64,000 bases of DNA. Source: Apiotrichum sp. Y4204. Its lineage: Eukaryota > Basidiomycota > Tremellomycetes > Trichosporonales > Trichosporonaceae. Location of the stretch: contig JAMYHL010000044.1 of assembly GCA_025531455.1 (NCBI GenBank), forward strand, positions 296,179 through 360,178. The letters run 5' to 3'. Below the pieces are notes generated by a model. The model did no database searches. It had not been told where the DNA came from and worked only from the letters and a program-made list of their open reading frames with translations. Positions 46,004-56,621 of the stretch are shown in pieces (the first letter of the stretch is position 1; each line of letters opens with the position of its first letter). The translations under genes were made by a program, and so were the position numbers.

Positions 46004-46985
46004 ATCTAGGTCCTGTGGTTCAGTTGTCAAAATAGCGCACTACAGCAGTCTACGGTCAGTCTCCGGGTTTTTATAGGGGGTTTGGTAGAGTAGGTTGTTT
46101 CGTCTCAGTGTCTAGGTCAGAAGAGGATGTAAAGGTTTCTATCTCTACTTTGGCTGCGGTGCTGGCGACTGACACTGACGCTGACCGCTCAACTGCTGAC
46201 TTTTGCTGACTTGCCGCGGTGCGATGAACAGTGGACAAGAGTCGGAACTATGGTGAATCCACCCCGCAATCTCGACTCTAGAGTCCACTCGGCCTCCCGA
46301 GGATCCCTATCGCCGACCATGGTCTGCCGATCCTCCAAAGGGCGTATGCTTATCCGCGCTGATCGTGCTGATTTGGCCGATCCTCTAAAAGGGATTCACA
46401 GGGGCAAAACTCTGGAAAAGGAAAAAGGGTAGTGGGTGATCGACAGATCGGCCGGGGTGCAAAAAAGCGGCGGTGACCGCCGCTAGAGGAGATTTGTTGA
46501 TCCGTGATAGCGATAATCAGACAAGACGATTCAGAACGCACAGCGCGCAGCGATGAGCGATAGCGGGGAGATGGAGGCTAGAAATGAGACTACTGGGCAT
46601 TAGCGTGTGGGTAGGGCTTATATACGCCGCCGAGGTGAGTGCCGACTGCATGCCGTGACCACGCGGGTCGCCCATAGCGATGGTATTCGGATCGTGACCA
46701 TGGGGCGTGACCGAGGTGCATGACCGTGGCCGGGGCATCCGATATGCGGGGACGGTGCGGTCGCGGAGGAAGGTTCTTGGCACCGATGGGAGGAAACTGG
46801 CATGCGCCTCACTGCCTCACAACTTGCTTCTCGATCTTCTGGCACAGCTGTGCAACCTCACCCCTAGACTCAAAGCTGTGCTTGCTGCCTCACCTTTGTG
46901 AGCTATCGAGCGCACTTCATTTTAGCGTATATCATGCATGATCCACTCTCTATGTCGTCTACGGTGATGGTGCTGCAGTTCCCGT
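46004..46985. other. Intergenic between ADH and GH128 gene (converging)
   Basis: About 1 kb containing both 3' flanks. No gene is supported. Confidence 0.5.
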
Positions 46986-48224
46986 CTACATGCTCATGTA
47001 CTTCTTCCCGAGGTCGGTAATCTGGCCTTGCTCGTTGAGGAGACTGTTGGGTTTCGACACGCCGTACATCTTCTTCGGGTCGCGGGTGGCCGTGAACCAC
47101 GCGTAGCGGTAGATGTACTCGGTCTTGTCGAGCCACGGGATAACCTCGTCCATGTATGCATTAACCTTGGCGTCGTCGGGCTGCTCGCCCTGGCCAAAGT
47201 TGGCGCACGCAAACTCGGTGACGATCATTGGCAGATCCGGGAAGTCTTTGCGCCACCCCTCGATGTTCTTGATGAATGTCTGCGCGTCGGGGACATAGTC
47301 GTGCACCGCCAGATACTGCGGCGCGTAGTTGCAACCCTTGAGCCCGCCGGGACAGATGCCCTCGAAGAACTGCCGCAGCCAGTTCTTGTCGTTCATCATG
47401 CCCGGTGACGCAAACTCGACGTTGGGGTTGCCTGCCCGGCCTGCGTCGAACATCTTCTTCCAGAGCTCGACGGCGCGCCCGACCTCCATACCCGACCCAG
47501 TGTCCGGGTTATGGTTGTCTGGCTCGTTGAAGCCCATAATAATCTTGGCGTCTTTCGGGAACAGCGTCTTGGGGTCCGCGCCCTCGTTTGTGCCCTCGTA
47601 CAGCGAGTTGGGTCCCCACACCATCGGGAGGAACTCGCCGCCAATGCCCTCGGAATTCTTCATCCACTTGTAGTCCTTGGACCAGTTGTAGTGCCACGAG
47701 AGCTTGGAGCCGTTCTCAAAGAACTGCTTTAGCGGCGCCGCGTCCTGCTCCTGCGCGGGGAACGAGAAGCCACGCTTAAAGTTGGTCCCAGGCGCCCCAC
47801 CAGGAGCTGGCGCCTGATTCCCGCCGTTGGGTGGATTCTGATTGCCGACCTGAACCGTTCCGGCCTTGTTGTCCTTGATGTCGCCTCCATCCTTGGGGGG
47901 ATCCACCTTCTTAGGCTCCTCCTTCTTGGCCGCGTCCGGGGAAGGGGGGGCGTTGTTGGCTGGCGGGGGCGGCGGGGCGTTGTTAGCGGGCGGGGCGTTG
48001 TTGTCGGCCGGAGGCTTTGGCACGGCCTGAGCAGGAGCCGGCTGCTGAGACTGGACTGGCTGGGCGTTGACTGGGGGCGGGACGTCGGGAGGGCTGGGGT
48101 TACCAGCCGGGGCCTTCTTGACGCATCGCCGGGTGAGCTGGCCGTTGGGCGCCTGCGCGGGCGCGGCGTCAGTGACTCCTGCCAGCAGGAGCATCAGTGA
48201 GATGAGGACGGTCTTGGTGAGCAT
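46986..48224 (-). CDS. Secreted GH128-type beta-1,3-glucanase (Asl1-like)
   Basis: A 412-residue secreted protein in one exon. The signal peptide is MLTKTVLISLMLLLAGVTDA. A Pro/Gln/Asn-rich linker of about 120 residues follows. The catalytic domain begins FKRGFSFPAQEQDAAPLKQF, with SWHYNWSKDYKWM, the acid/base Glu in IIMGFNEPDNH, the HDY block, and the nucleophile Glu in MIVTEFACANFGQGEQP; it ends near YRYAWFTAT. Both family glutamates are present, so activity on beta-1,3-glucan is expected. No GPI signal is seen; the linker may tie it to the wall. A minus-strand TATATAAA lies at 48398-48405. A dibasic site (LTRR, near residue 33) just after the signal peptide could be cut by Kex2. Confidence 0.9.
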   Translation of the reverse strand: MLTKTVLISLMLLLAGVTDAAPAQAPNGQLTRRCVKKAPAGNPSPPDVPPPVNAQPVQSQQPAPAQAVPKPPADNNAPPANNAPPPPPANNAPPSPDAAKKEEPKKVDPPKDGGDIKDNKAGTVQVGNQNPPNGGNQAPAPGGAPGTNFKRGFSFPAQEQDAAPLKQFFENGSKLSWHYNWSKDYKWMKNSEGIGGEFLPMVWGPNSLYEGTNEGADPKTLFPKDAKIIMGFNEPDNHNPDTGSGMEVGRAVELWKKMFDAGRAGNPNVEFASPGMMNDKNWLRQFFEGICPGGLKGCNYAPQYLAVHDYVPDAQTFIKNIEGWRKDFPDLPMIVTEFACANFGQGEQPDDAKVNAYMDEVIPWLDKTEYIYRYAWFTATRDPKKMYGVSKPNSLLNEQGQITDLGKKYMSM

Positions 48225-48397
48225 CGTGAGCCTGGAGGTAAGGAATGGGGAGTCGGGGGTGAGTACGTCAAGTACTGTAAACGTGTCGAACGTTGAAGGA
48301 ATGAATGAACGAAACGAAAGTAAAGTAGGGACGAAGCGCCGGGCTCCGAGTTGTTGTAGAAGATGTTGGGGATAGGAACATGCGCGGCGCAGTGGTG

Positions 48398-48405
48398 TTT
48401 ATATA
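48398..48405 (-). promoter_or_regulatory. TATA box candidate of GH128 gene
   Basis: TATATAAA on the minus strand, about 175 bases before the GH128 ATG. Confidence 0.5.
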
Positions 48406-49593
48406 TCGATGAGGTCGTGGACACTTGACGTCGCCAAAGGGTCGTTTTCGATCTGTCCGTGGCACACAGTGTGCGTGTGTGAAACGCGTCCGATTGCAGT
48501 TTCATTATGTGACAAGGCAACGAACGTGAGTTCGCAGGCATTACACATCAGGTGTATGCTTGATGCAGAACGGCCTGTCCTCCCGTAGTCCAGCAGTGCC
48601 TATGCATCGCGCACCGGTGCTGGCCAGCCTACCAGAGACCTCTTGGCGGCAAAGCGGTGCAAAGTGTGATCGAGTATGCACCGCGGTCACACAAGGTGAA
48701 CCTGTGCGGGGTAGGCTCTGCTCCCACCAACAGCAGTGTCTCGGATCTGAATCTCGGCCATCTCGGGCGCCAACAAGCCCACCGTATTGGCCAGCTATGC
48801 TCTTGGCCGCCGAGCTGCGTTCTGATCCCGAGGCGCTGCATGATCTCGGCGCGCGAGATCTCTCGGCGATGGAGAAGTGACCATGGCGGGTGCAGTGCTC
48901 AGTAGTGCACGCGGGGAACCCGATCACCCCTCGGTGCCCTCTGAGGCACAACAAATGCCTACTGCCAGGGATTCACGCCGGGCAATGTCATCTCGCCGAG
49001 CTCTAAACCCTATCGAACAGCGGAGCTGAGAAGAGCTCATATCATGCCTGTGACATGATGACAGGACCGCCGCGCCGTTTGAGCTCTGAGATCGCAGTGT
49101 GAACCCTGTAAGCGGTGACCCTCGAGTCCAGGCCACCCCGGCAGAAGCACTAAAGGTGTTCGTCTTGGCATCTTGAGCCTCTCAACCATCACGCGCTGCA
49201 CCCAGTATACAGGTATAGCAGGTCCCCGAGTTGAACGGCGAGTGTCAGTTCTCTGGGGACAATTGGCCCTCTTGGGGTACTGGAATTGTCCCGGTAGTCA
49301 CTAATCGCGACGGTATTAGTCACCGAGGGCTGTGAAACAAATGTTAAGGTTCGAAACTCGAGTGATCATTGACCATTAACCATAACCGTGGCTGACTCCC
49401 CAATGTCGGCACAACGCAGCTATGTCAGCAATGTACTAATCATTGCTCTGAGCTCATTTACGCTCGAGAATGTGCTGTTCTTTGAGACCATGACCAAGAT
49501 GCTGTAACGATCGTAGTGCGACCGCAGACCTACCCGCTTCAGCTCTGATATAGAAGGGGGACAGCGAAGAGACGGCGGATTGCGGGATAGCCC

Positions 49594-49605
49594 GGGGGGG
49601 GGGGG
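49594..49605. repeat. G12 homopolymer
   Basis: Twelve consecutive G in the gene-poor region; prone to sequencing error. Confidence 0.85.
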
Positions 49606-50421
49606 CGGAACCTGGGAGACGGGGTCGTGGTGTACAAGTCAGTTTTATTTTCGTGTTCCCGACTACAGGGTGGGTTCAACTGGCTCGTACACTGCGAGCC
49701 TGGGAACATGAATTCTGGAGAGCACAGGGTGTTGATAAGGGGTGCGCGACGTGGCTGTGGTCGCGGCCCAGGTAATGCAAGAACAGTAGATGTGGCCCTC
49801 AGGTTTGAGTAACTACACGCCTCCCACGCAAGCGGCTTGCCGTGCGCAAAGGCTACATACACGATACACAAGACCAGACATTCCGCAGTTCATGAACCAG
49901 ACTAGGAAAAGCGATATGGTATAGGGGCAGAATACACGAGTCTACCTGGCCGTGGAATGCAGCCATACATATCTTTATCTGTCCGCTTCGGGTTCCGCTT
50001 GCCAGCACTCGTGAGCATGATATTCGACCAGAATTGTGATTCTGGCAGTCGAGCTGGCTTACTCTACAGGCCGTTCTGGGACGGGCACGCGGATTGCATG
50101 CTTCCTCCTGGCTCCCTAAATTCCTGGGGCGAACGAGGAATTGCTTCTCCGACGGGCCGTCTGCCGCGGCGGAGAGGTAGTCGCGGAATTGCGGAACGCA
50201 CATGACAGAACCGAGTACTGGACTGCAGAGATGTAGAAGCAGTCGGAGAATGATCCGAATGTTTAGTGAGATCGCTCCGTTTCGGCAACCGCTGGATTCC
50301 TTTACCCCTCGAATACCTCTTCACACTGCACGGAATCATGGAACGCGGCCAGTGAATGCTGACACACTCGTCTCTATTCATAATTTCGCTGCTGGATGAA
50401 TCGATCCCTTGCCCCATGATT

Positions 50422-50472
50422 AGAACCCACAAGAAACCCACAAGAACCAACAAGAATCCACAAAAACCCACA
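50422..50472 (+). repeat. Imperfect GAACCCACAA tandem repeat, five units
   Basis: Five units of 10-11 bases (GAACCCACAA type) follow each other with one to three differences each. Nothing around them suggests a coding role. Confidence 0.75.
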
Positions 50473-51943
50473 AATGGGACCTGCCTGCGGGGTGCGAGCG
50501 GACCCTGTGGCCCGTGTGCGCCGCCCGTCACCACTGTCTCACCTTCACGAGCTTGCACAACTTATGCGTATGTGGGCATTTTGCACGCACGCGTCCTAGG
50601 TATGTCAAAGTATTCAAGGTGTGTGTCGCGCCGCGGCCCGTCCAGCCCACGAACCTCTTTATTGGCCCATGGTGAGGACACGAAACCAATTGTCCAGATC
50701 CCAGAAAGAATTTATAAAGCCCAGAACAGTGCGATGCGAGAGACATGAATGGCAACAGGAATACCAGTATAGTGGGCCAGGTAGAATGTGCTTTGCGTAT
50801 GTCGCACTGGGGGCGTGTACATACTGTATCTGTGCGCGCTGTGCCTCTCTGCCCGCGTTATTACTCCCACCTTGGTCACCCTGTGCATTCCGCATACTGC
50901 AGACCCGCGAACAGGCTCCAGACTATCCACAACACGCCAGGCGCCGTCCGCTTGGGATCCCGGATCGCTCGCCCGTGTCAAGACTCTGTTCTGTTGCAGC
51001 GCTCAGAACCCACCCACAGAGGAACGCGACCAAGGCGGGTCGTAGCCTCCCGCCTGACCCCAGCTGTTCCGACATGCGGCAAGAAAGAGACAGGGCCGCT
51101 CAGCCCTCAGAAGACGTCGTGCCTCGGCGTATCGCAGGTCAGGGCGCTATGTATGTATGTAGGTTACGTTGCGCGCTCGAGTAGCAGGTGATTCATGTAG
51201 TCCTAGATCCTGTATTCAGCTGCCTCAGCTCATTTCAGGCTGCTGGTGACTCTCCTGTCGCGACGTCTCCAATGCCTCGTTTGCGGCCTGCGGACCGGTT
51301 CTGATCTGCAGCGTACTGTAGATGCTGGTCGCCTTTAGACCAGCCAACGGTACCGTCTTGTGAGACCGTAGTTCCTCATAGAGCTTACATCTCTCACCGA
51401 CGCACTCCCATCTTACTCGAACTACTAGACTTCAACTTTGCCATTGCCTTGGAATGGACGCGCGGCATCTCCAGCATTGGCGACAACACCACTAACGACG
51501 ACAACAGCACCAACAACGAAGGAGCCACCTCGCGCGCCGAACAAACCGAAGGCAGGCAAAGGAATCGAACGTGCAGTACAACGAAACCCGAATCCTGATT
51601 CACACTCTCACCTTCGCCACGTCCAACTCTCCGACCCCCGACCTCGTTGACCCTTCCGGCTGCGTCGTTGGCGACCGGGATCGATAACATTGCCAAGTGG
51701 GACCTGTACCGCCCTCGGCGAGCACCTCACCCTCTCTCGACGGGGTGCTGGCTCCGGTGGTCGCAAACCGTTGCCACCATTGTGGCGCTAATCGCCAGTA
51801 CCGCAAGTGACTCCATGTACTCAATACAAGTGCCAACGCGACCAAAACGGGGACTCCCTCGGGGTCGCAAACGAACTCTGTACTATCTGGACCCGCCCCC
51901 CGTCCTAACTCCTTCCTGCTCCGCAGTGGTCTCCGTCGTCGAC

Positions 51944-53410
51944 ATGCACCCCCCAATGGGCATGTCCGACTCCACCGAATCATTCCCGACCCCGCGCTCC
52001 TCCGAGGACGACCCAACTGCCACTAACCGGCCGTCTCGCCCGACAAGCCCCCAGAGTCTGCGCGTCCGCCGCGCGCCGGCGCGGGGTCCCGCGAGTCCCG
52101 AATCGACACCCGTGACACCCACCGACGCATCGCACCTCACTCACGCGCACGGGCCCACAGCCGAACCCCCGCTCCACCTCGACGCACGCCCCCGCCTGGC
52201 GGACCTCGACATCCCGCCCCACCGTGACGAGTACTTTGCCCAGTATCCCTGCCCTGTCCATGAGAAAGAGTGGCGCCTGTCCCCTACGCCCCGGTCGCCT
52301 GCTTCTGTCCACTCTCCGCTTCCGCCACCGCCGCGCCGGCCCGTCCACAATGCGAGCACTTCCATAGCCGATTACCAGTCCCTCAAGTCTGTCATAACCA
52401 CCACATCTGACCCCGCGCGGCCGACGGACGCGAATTCCATCCGTCGGCCGTCGGACACGCTCTCTCTGCAATCTAGCACGCAGCATCAGTATCCCGCCCG
52501 GCGGAGTGACCACCGTTGCATTTTCCCGGACCCGCATCACCACTGGAGCGACGGCTCAGATACAGATGACAACGACTCCATCCGTGGGAAGGCCGCATCA
52601 GCCAGCCCGGACCTCGGGTTCAGCGCGTTACGCGGCAACAACGTCTCGGACTACACCCCCCGGTCTGCGAGCCGGTACGTCTCGCAGTCGTCGACGCACA
52701 CGGTCGTCCCTCGCCTGCCGCAGTCGTCGGCGCGCAGCACGTCCTCTCACCCGCTATTGCTCGAGCCGTCGCCGCCACCGTCGCCGATCAACCTGTCAAT
52801 TACAATGCGGGACGCGACGGCATCGACGTGGTCAATCGGCACGTTCGGCACCGCCACCGTCACGCCGCGGGACGAGGCGTCGATCCCCGTGTCCATCCGG
52901 GGGTTGAGCCCCAGTCCTGTGATCGGCGGACAGGGCGGGCACGGAGACGGGAAGAGCGTAAAGGAGAGCGTGAGCATCAAGCGGAGTAACAGGGTACGCC
53001 CGGCGCCAATCCGCGCCAATGCGGCGGTTTACGCGCGCCTCGCACGCACACGCAGGGACAGCGGCGCCGGGATCGAAAACATCCCCGTGCCGCACGGCAA
53101 GGAGCTCGGGCTTGACAAGAACCTGCAAGATGGGGAGGACGCGCCCTCGTCTTCGTGGTCGGGGCTGGCGTCGTCGCCGGAGAACGCGCGAGGCAGGCCG
53201 ACGACGCTGCTTGCCAAGGCGATGTCGAACAAGGGTGCGCGCGTGCGCTTCGCGACTCCGCTTTCCACGCATGAGGAGGGCGTCGAGCCTCCCGACCCAG
53301 AACTCCGCGAGCTCCTCCGCCTACAGAGGAAGGCGCTCGAGACGAGTGAACCCAAGGTTGTGCGGCTGTTCAAAAACGCGCTGCTCAAGCCTTTTGACCC
53401 TCGTGATTAA
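51944..53410 (+). CDS. Uncharacterised Ser/Pro-rich protein
   Basis: I do not recognise this 488-residue product. It starts MHPPMGMSDSTESFPTPRSS, is rich in Ser, Pro, Arg and Thr, and looks mostly disordered. The short conserved-looking parts are LGLDKNLQDGEDAPSSSWSG, a KGARVRFATPLSTHEEG stretch and a C-terminal helix with KVVRLFKNALLKPF. The basic and phosphosite-like texture suggests a regulatory or scaffold protein; no function is claimed. The frame is open upstream to 51647. I place the start at 51944 because a good acceptor (GCTCCGCAG) lies immediately before it and the upstream part reads poorly. Confidence 0.6.
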   Translation: MHPPMGMSDSTESFPTPRSSEDDPTATNRPSRPTSPQSLRVRRAPARGPASPESTPVTPTDASHLTHAHGPTAEPPLHLDARPRLADLDIPPHRDEYFAQYPCPVHEKEWRLSPTPRSPASVHSPLPPPPRRPVHNASTSIADYQSLKSVITTTSDPARPTDANSIRRPSDTLSLQSSTQHQYPARRSDHRCIFPDPHHHWSDGSDTDDNDSIRGKAASASPDLGFSALRGNNVSDYTPRSASRYVSQSSTHTVVPRLPQSSARSTSSHPLLLEPSPPPSPINLSITMRDATASTWSIGTFGTATVTPRDEASIPVSIRGLSPSPVIGGQGGHGDGKSVKESVSIKRSNRVRPAPIRANAAVYARLARTRRDSGAGIENIPVPHGKELGLDKNLQDGEDAPSSSWSGLASSPENARGRPTTLLAKAMSNKGARVRFATPLSTHEEGVEPPDPELRELLRLQRKALETSEPKVVRLFKNALLKPFDPRD

Positions 53411-53833
53411 TGAACGACATCTAGGCGTGTTCGCGCACTTGAGCAGCTGGCGCTGGCCGCAGTTATAAAACCATTTCTGGGTATTGTTAAGTTGTATGTC
53501 ACTTGGTTTCCACGAGGCTCGAACTGGCTGATAACTGCTAGGTCTGCAGGAGCAGGCCCAGAGAATACATTGGAAATGGTTTGCTGGCAGGGTTCTGGAA
53601 TTAGTCCAGGGTGTCACGTCGTCGACTGTTATTGTGTGTGTCGTCCGGGTGAGGTAGTGGTTGTGCTTTAGCCTTAAATTACTCAACAATTCGACATTGG
53701 AGACAGAATTGGATTAGCTCACAACCCAACCAACGAGTCTCGTTAGTCGTGACATGTACAACCCGTTCATGCACCTAGGTATTACGACTTCTCCGTCATC
53801 AATCTCTGTTCCGCTTTGGCCTTGGCTCTCAAC
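53411..53833. other. Convergent intergenic region
   Basis: About 420 bases between the 3' ends of the 51944 gene and ATG3. I see no gene. Confidence 0.55.
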
Positions 53834-55327
53834 TTAGAACGACATGGCAGTCGTGCTGTCCACCTCGATGGTTGGCACAATGCTTGCGATAAACTTGAGG
53901 AAAATGACGAGATAGAAGTCGACCTGCACACCCTTCGGTTCCTCGTCCTCGCCTGCCGCGTCCTTGCCAGCCGCGTCCTTCTTGTCCTTGTCGCCGCCAG
54001 TCACCTTGCGCATGACGCCGCCCAGCCAGCGGCGCTTGGCAGCCGGGTTGGTCGTCGACCGCGAGTCCTCCTCCTGCGCGGCTTCCATACGGTCGATGAA
54101 CTTCTTCATCACGCTCGCGTGCTTGCACGGGTGCACAGATGCGAGCTGTGTGCCAGAGTGCGGGAACGCCTCCATGGTCATTGTTTTGAACGCATGGTCC
54201 GCAGGGACGTCCTGGAAGATCTCCTTGGTCGTTAGAGGTCGCTTGTTCTCGTCGTAGCCGAAGAGCCAAAAGCGCGGAGTCTGGTAGTGCTTGTCGTACG
54301 AAATGTAGCAATCGTACGTGCGCACCTGTAGGAGATTGGCGGAAGAATTGCTACAAGCGTCAGTTTCAGCTTACAGGGAGGGACAATGTGGTGCTGGTCG
54401 CGCTCGGATCCACTCACGTCGGGCGCACAGCCGCGTCGTCCTCCTCTTCCTCCAGCCCAGCAGCCTCGTCCATGTCGGGAATGTCATCAATGTCTGGAAT
54501 CTCATCGTCGTCGCCAATATGCAGTCCCTCGGCGGCGGCAGCGAGCGAAGGCGAATCGGGAATTTCAGACATAGCTTCGGGTCGTGTTTCTGCTGCGCAC
54601 AAGTCAGCACCATGAAGATGGAGAGGCGAAATTCAATCCGCCCAACATGATCGTCAACCAGCCTCCTCCCACCCAAACACCTACGTCGTCCATGATGGGT
54701 TGCCACCCATTCGTCGTCAGGCTTGGCCTCCTCGGCTTCATCGAGGAAGCTAAGGAGCTTCTCCGCGTCCTCGTCTGCATCGGTGTAGTTCATCGCAGTC
54801 GCCCGGCGGAGACAGGGCACTGTTCCATGTTAGCAGATAGCGACAGAGCATGATCGGCAGTGTCCGGCCACGTACCATTTCTGGTGATGAGGTACTGCTT
54901 GTTGGGCGGCAGAAAGTCGCGTGCCCGCGAAGCATCTCCCTTCTCCCTTCCTGTCAGCGTCGGCGAATCGCGAGAGGTGAATCGCAAGAAAGCCATCATT
55001 TGGTGATAACCAACAGAGAGTGTCACGCTAGCTCTAATGTGCTGCTCACCATTGCCACACCGGGAACTTGAAAGTGAGAAAGTCTCCTGCCGCAACGAAC
55101 TCCTCTGCACAGTTAGCTCAAGTTAGCTCTTCCCCGACGCACCAGGAGTAATACGACCGTGTTCCTTGAATTTGCTTTCACGGAGGACCTGATGGTGAGT
55201 GCGCACCGCAGTCAGGTACACGTACGGGAGAGAGATAGTCGCGGACTGCCCAGTACTGGCTCTGGAAATGTCAGCTAGACACGATACTTGGGTAGCTCAC
55301 CTGAATGGCCAAAAGGGAATTGTTCAT
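53834..55327 (-). CDS. ATG3: Autophagy E2-like enzyme Atg3
   Basis: Transfers Atg8 to phosphatidylethanolamine during autophagosome growth. The first exon is nine codons (MNNSLLAIQ), spliced to [12 protein letters not shown] and then [20 protein letters not shown] and [12 protein letters not shown], with [16 protein letters not shown] and [14 protein letters not shown] after further short introns. An acidic flexible region ([17 protein letters not shown]) follows. The E2 core is [20 protein letters not shown] with the catalytic Cys in [15 protein letters not shown]. The end is [20 protein letters not shown], then STTAMSF. Between the Cys region and this end is a Lys/Ala/Asp-rich insert of about 45 residues, longer than in yeast. 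The stop is at 53834-53836; the start at 55327 fits the family. Confidence 0.93.
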
Positions 55328-56621
55328 CGTGTAAAGTGCGGGTCGTATATCAATGGCAAGAAAGGAGAGGAAGAAGGAGAAGGCAAGAGAAGAGTGTGTA
55401 TCAATCTATCGTGTGTCGTGGATGTCGTAACAGAAACGCGCGCGGAAGTGATGATGTGTGTGATGATCCGAAACGAAGCAGAAAGACTAGAAGGATATGC
55501 CAAATGGGAAACAGGAGCAGTAGTGTAATAGTGGTAGAGTGAGAGTGTCTGTGTACGTCGAGAACTGCAATGGCAGTGTTGATGAGGATGCTGACAACGA
55601 CCACGACGAGTTCAGTGATGGTGGTGGCAACAGAATGCGCACCCCCACGGCCAGCCAGCCAGCCAGGCTGCCGCGCCAAGCTGCGCCTCAGCCTGGAACT
55701 CTGGAGCTCTGGAGGCCTGGAGGGAAGGCGCGTGTGTTACCTGGGGGGGCCTGGGCTGCACGGCATCATTCCGTCATTCGTCATTCTCGATTCCGGAAGC
55801 TGGCACGTGGTAGTTTACGTAAAGGTTCCACTCTCAAACTCGTCTGTGCAGCTTCAGACTCCACCTGCAATTGCTTCCCACTTCCGGAAAATCCCTCAAT
55901 GCGGGATTACCGGTGTTTTTGCTGCTGTGGCGATATTTACGCGACTGGCTTTTCTTTTTTGACTTTGCTCTTCTTGTCGGTTCTACCCTGAAGCAGCGCA
56001 TCGCAGCGCGGTTCGCGGCCCCGAATTGAGTTTTGCACATTTGGGACAAACAACCGTCGTGTCCAGTGGGAGTTGGGCCAGTTGGGATGTGGGATGAGAG
56101 ATGAATGAATGCACCAAACAAACAACAACAACAACACCACCACACCCACCCACTCCACATTCTCTGGCAGCGTACAGCCATCGCAGAGAGGACAGACACA
56201 GAGGACAGCCAGCCACACCCTGCAAATGCATTGACGCATTGGGTGCACTCCACCTCACACTCTACTCCCCTTTGCACGTTTCCAGCAGAGTTTTAGACAA
56301 AACATTGCGATAGCGAAGCTGCCCTTATGGCATAAACAACATTGCTTGTTTGCTTGCTTGCTTGGACCCCCCCACTCCCCATTCCCACTTTCCACTTTCC
56401 ACTCCGGTCTTTTCCATAAACAGTAACAAACAATCAAACATTGTGAACATTGTCAACAACAACAACAATCTCCTCTCCACTCCCATCTTTGCATCTTCAA
56501 GTTCCGTATCTTCATCTACCAAACAAACACACACACACCTGATACAACAACAAGCAGGTCCGAATAGTCATCAACCTCAACGACCACAACAACAACGACG
56601 GAGCACACTCTCGTCGCCACC
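55328..56621. promoter_or_regulatory. Divergent promoter region, ATG3 and anillin-like gene
   Basis: This 1.3-kb gap holds both promoters. Low-complexity tracts include GCTTGCTTGCTTGCTT near 56350 and CAACAACAACAA near 56455-56605, typical of a long 5' leader. No gene is supported. Confidence 0.45.

Larger units (their letters stand above)
48225..51943. other. Gene-poor region, about 3.7 kb
   Basis: The left part is the GH128 promoter; the right part is the leader of the 51944 gene, where a GCTCCGCAG acceptor just before the ATG fits a leader intron. Between them are short overlapping frames, a G12 run at 49594-49605 and a 10-nt tandem repeat at 50422-50472. No gene is supported. Confidence 0.45.

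Noticed and set aside
50621..51184. 187-codon plus-strand frame
   Set aside because: Arg/Cys/Pro-rich with random-looking codons and overlapping frames in all phases.
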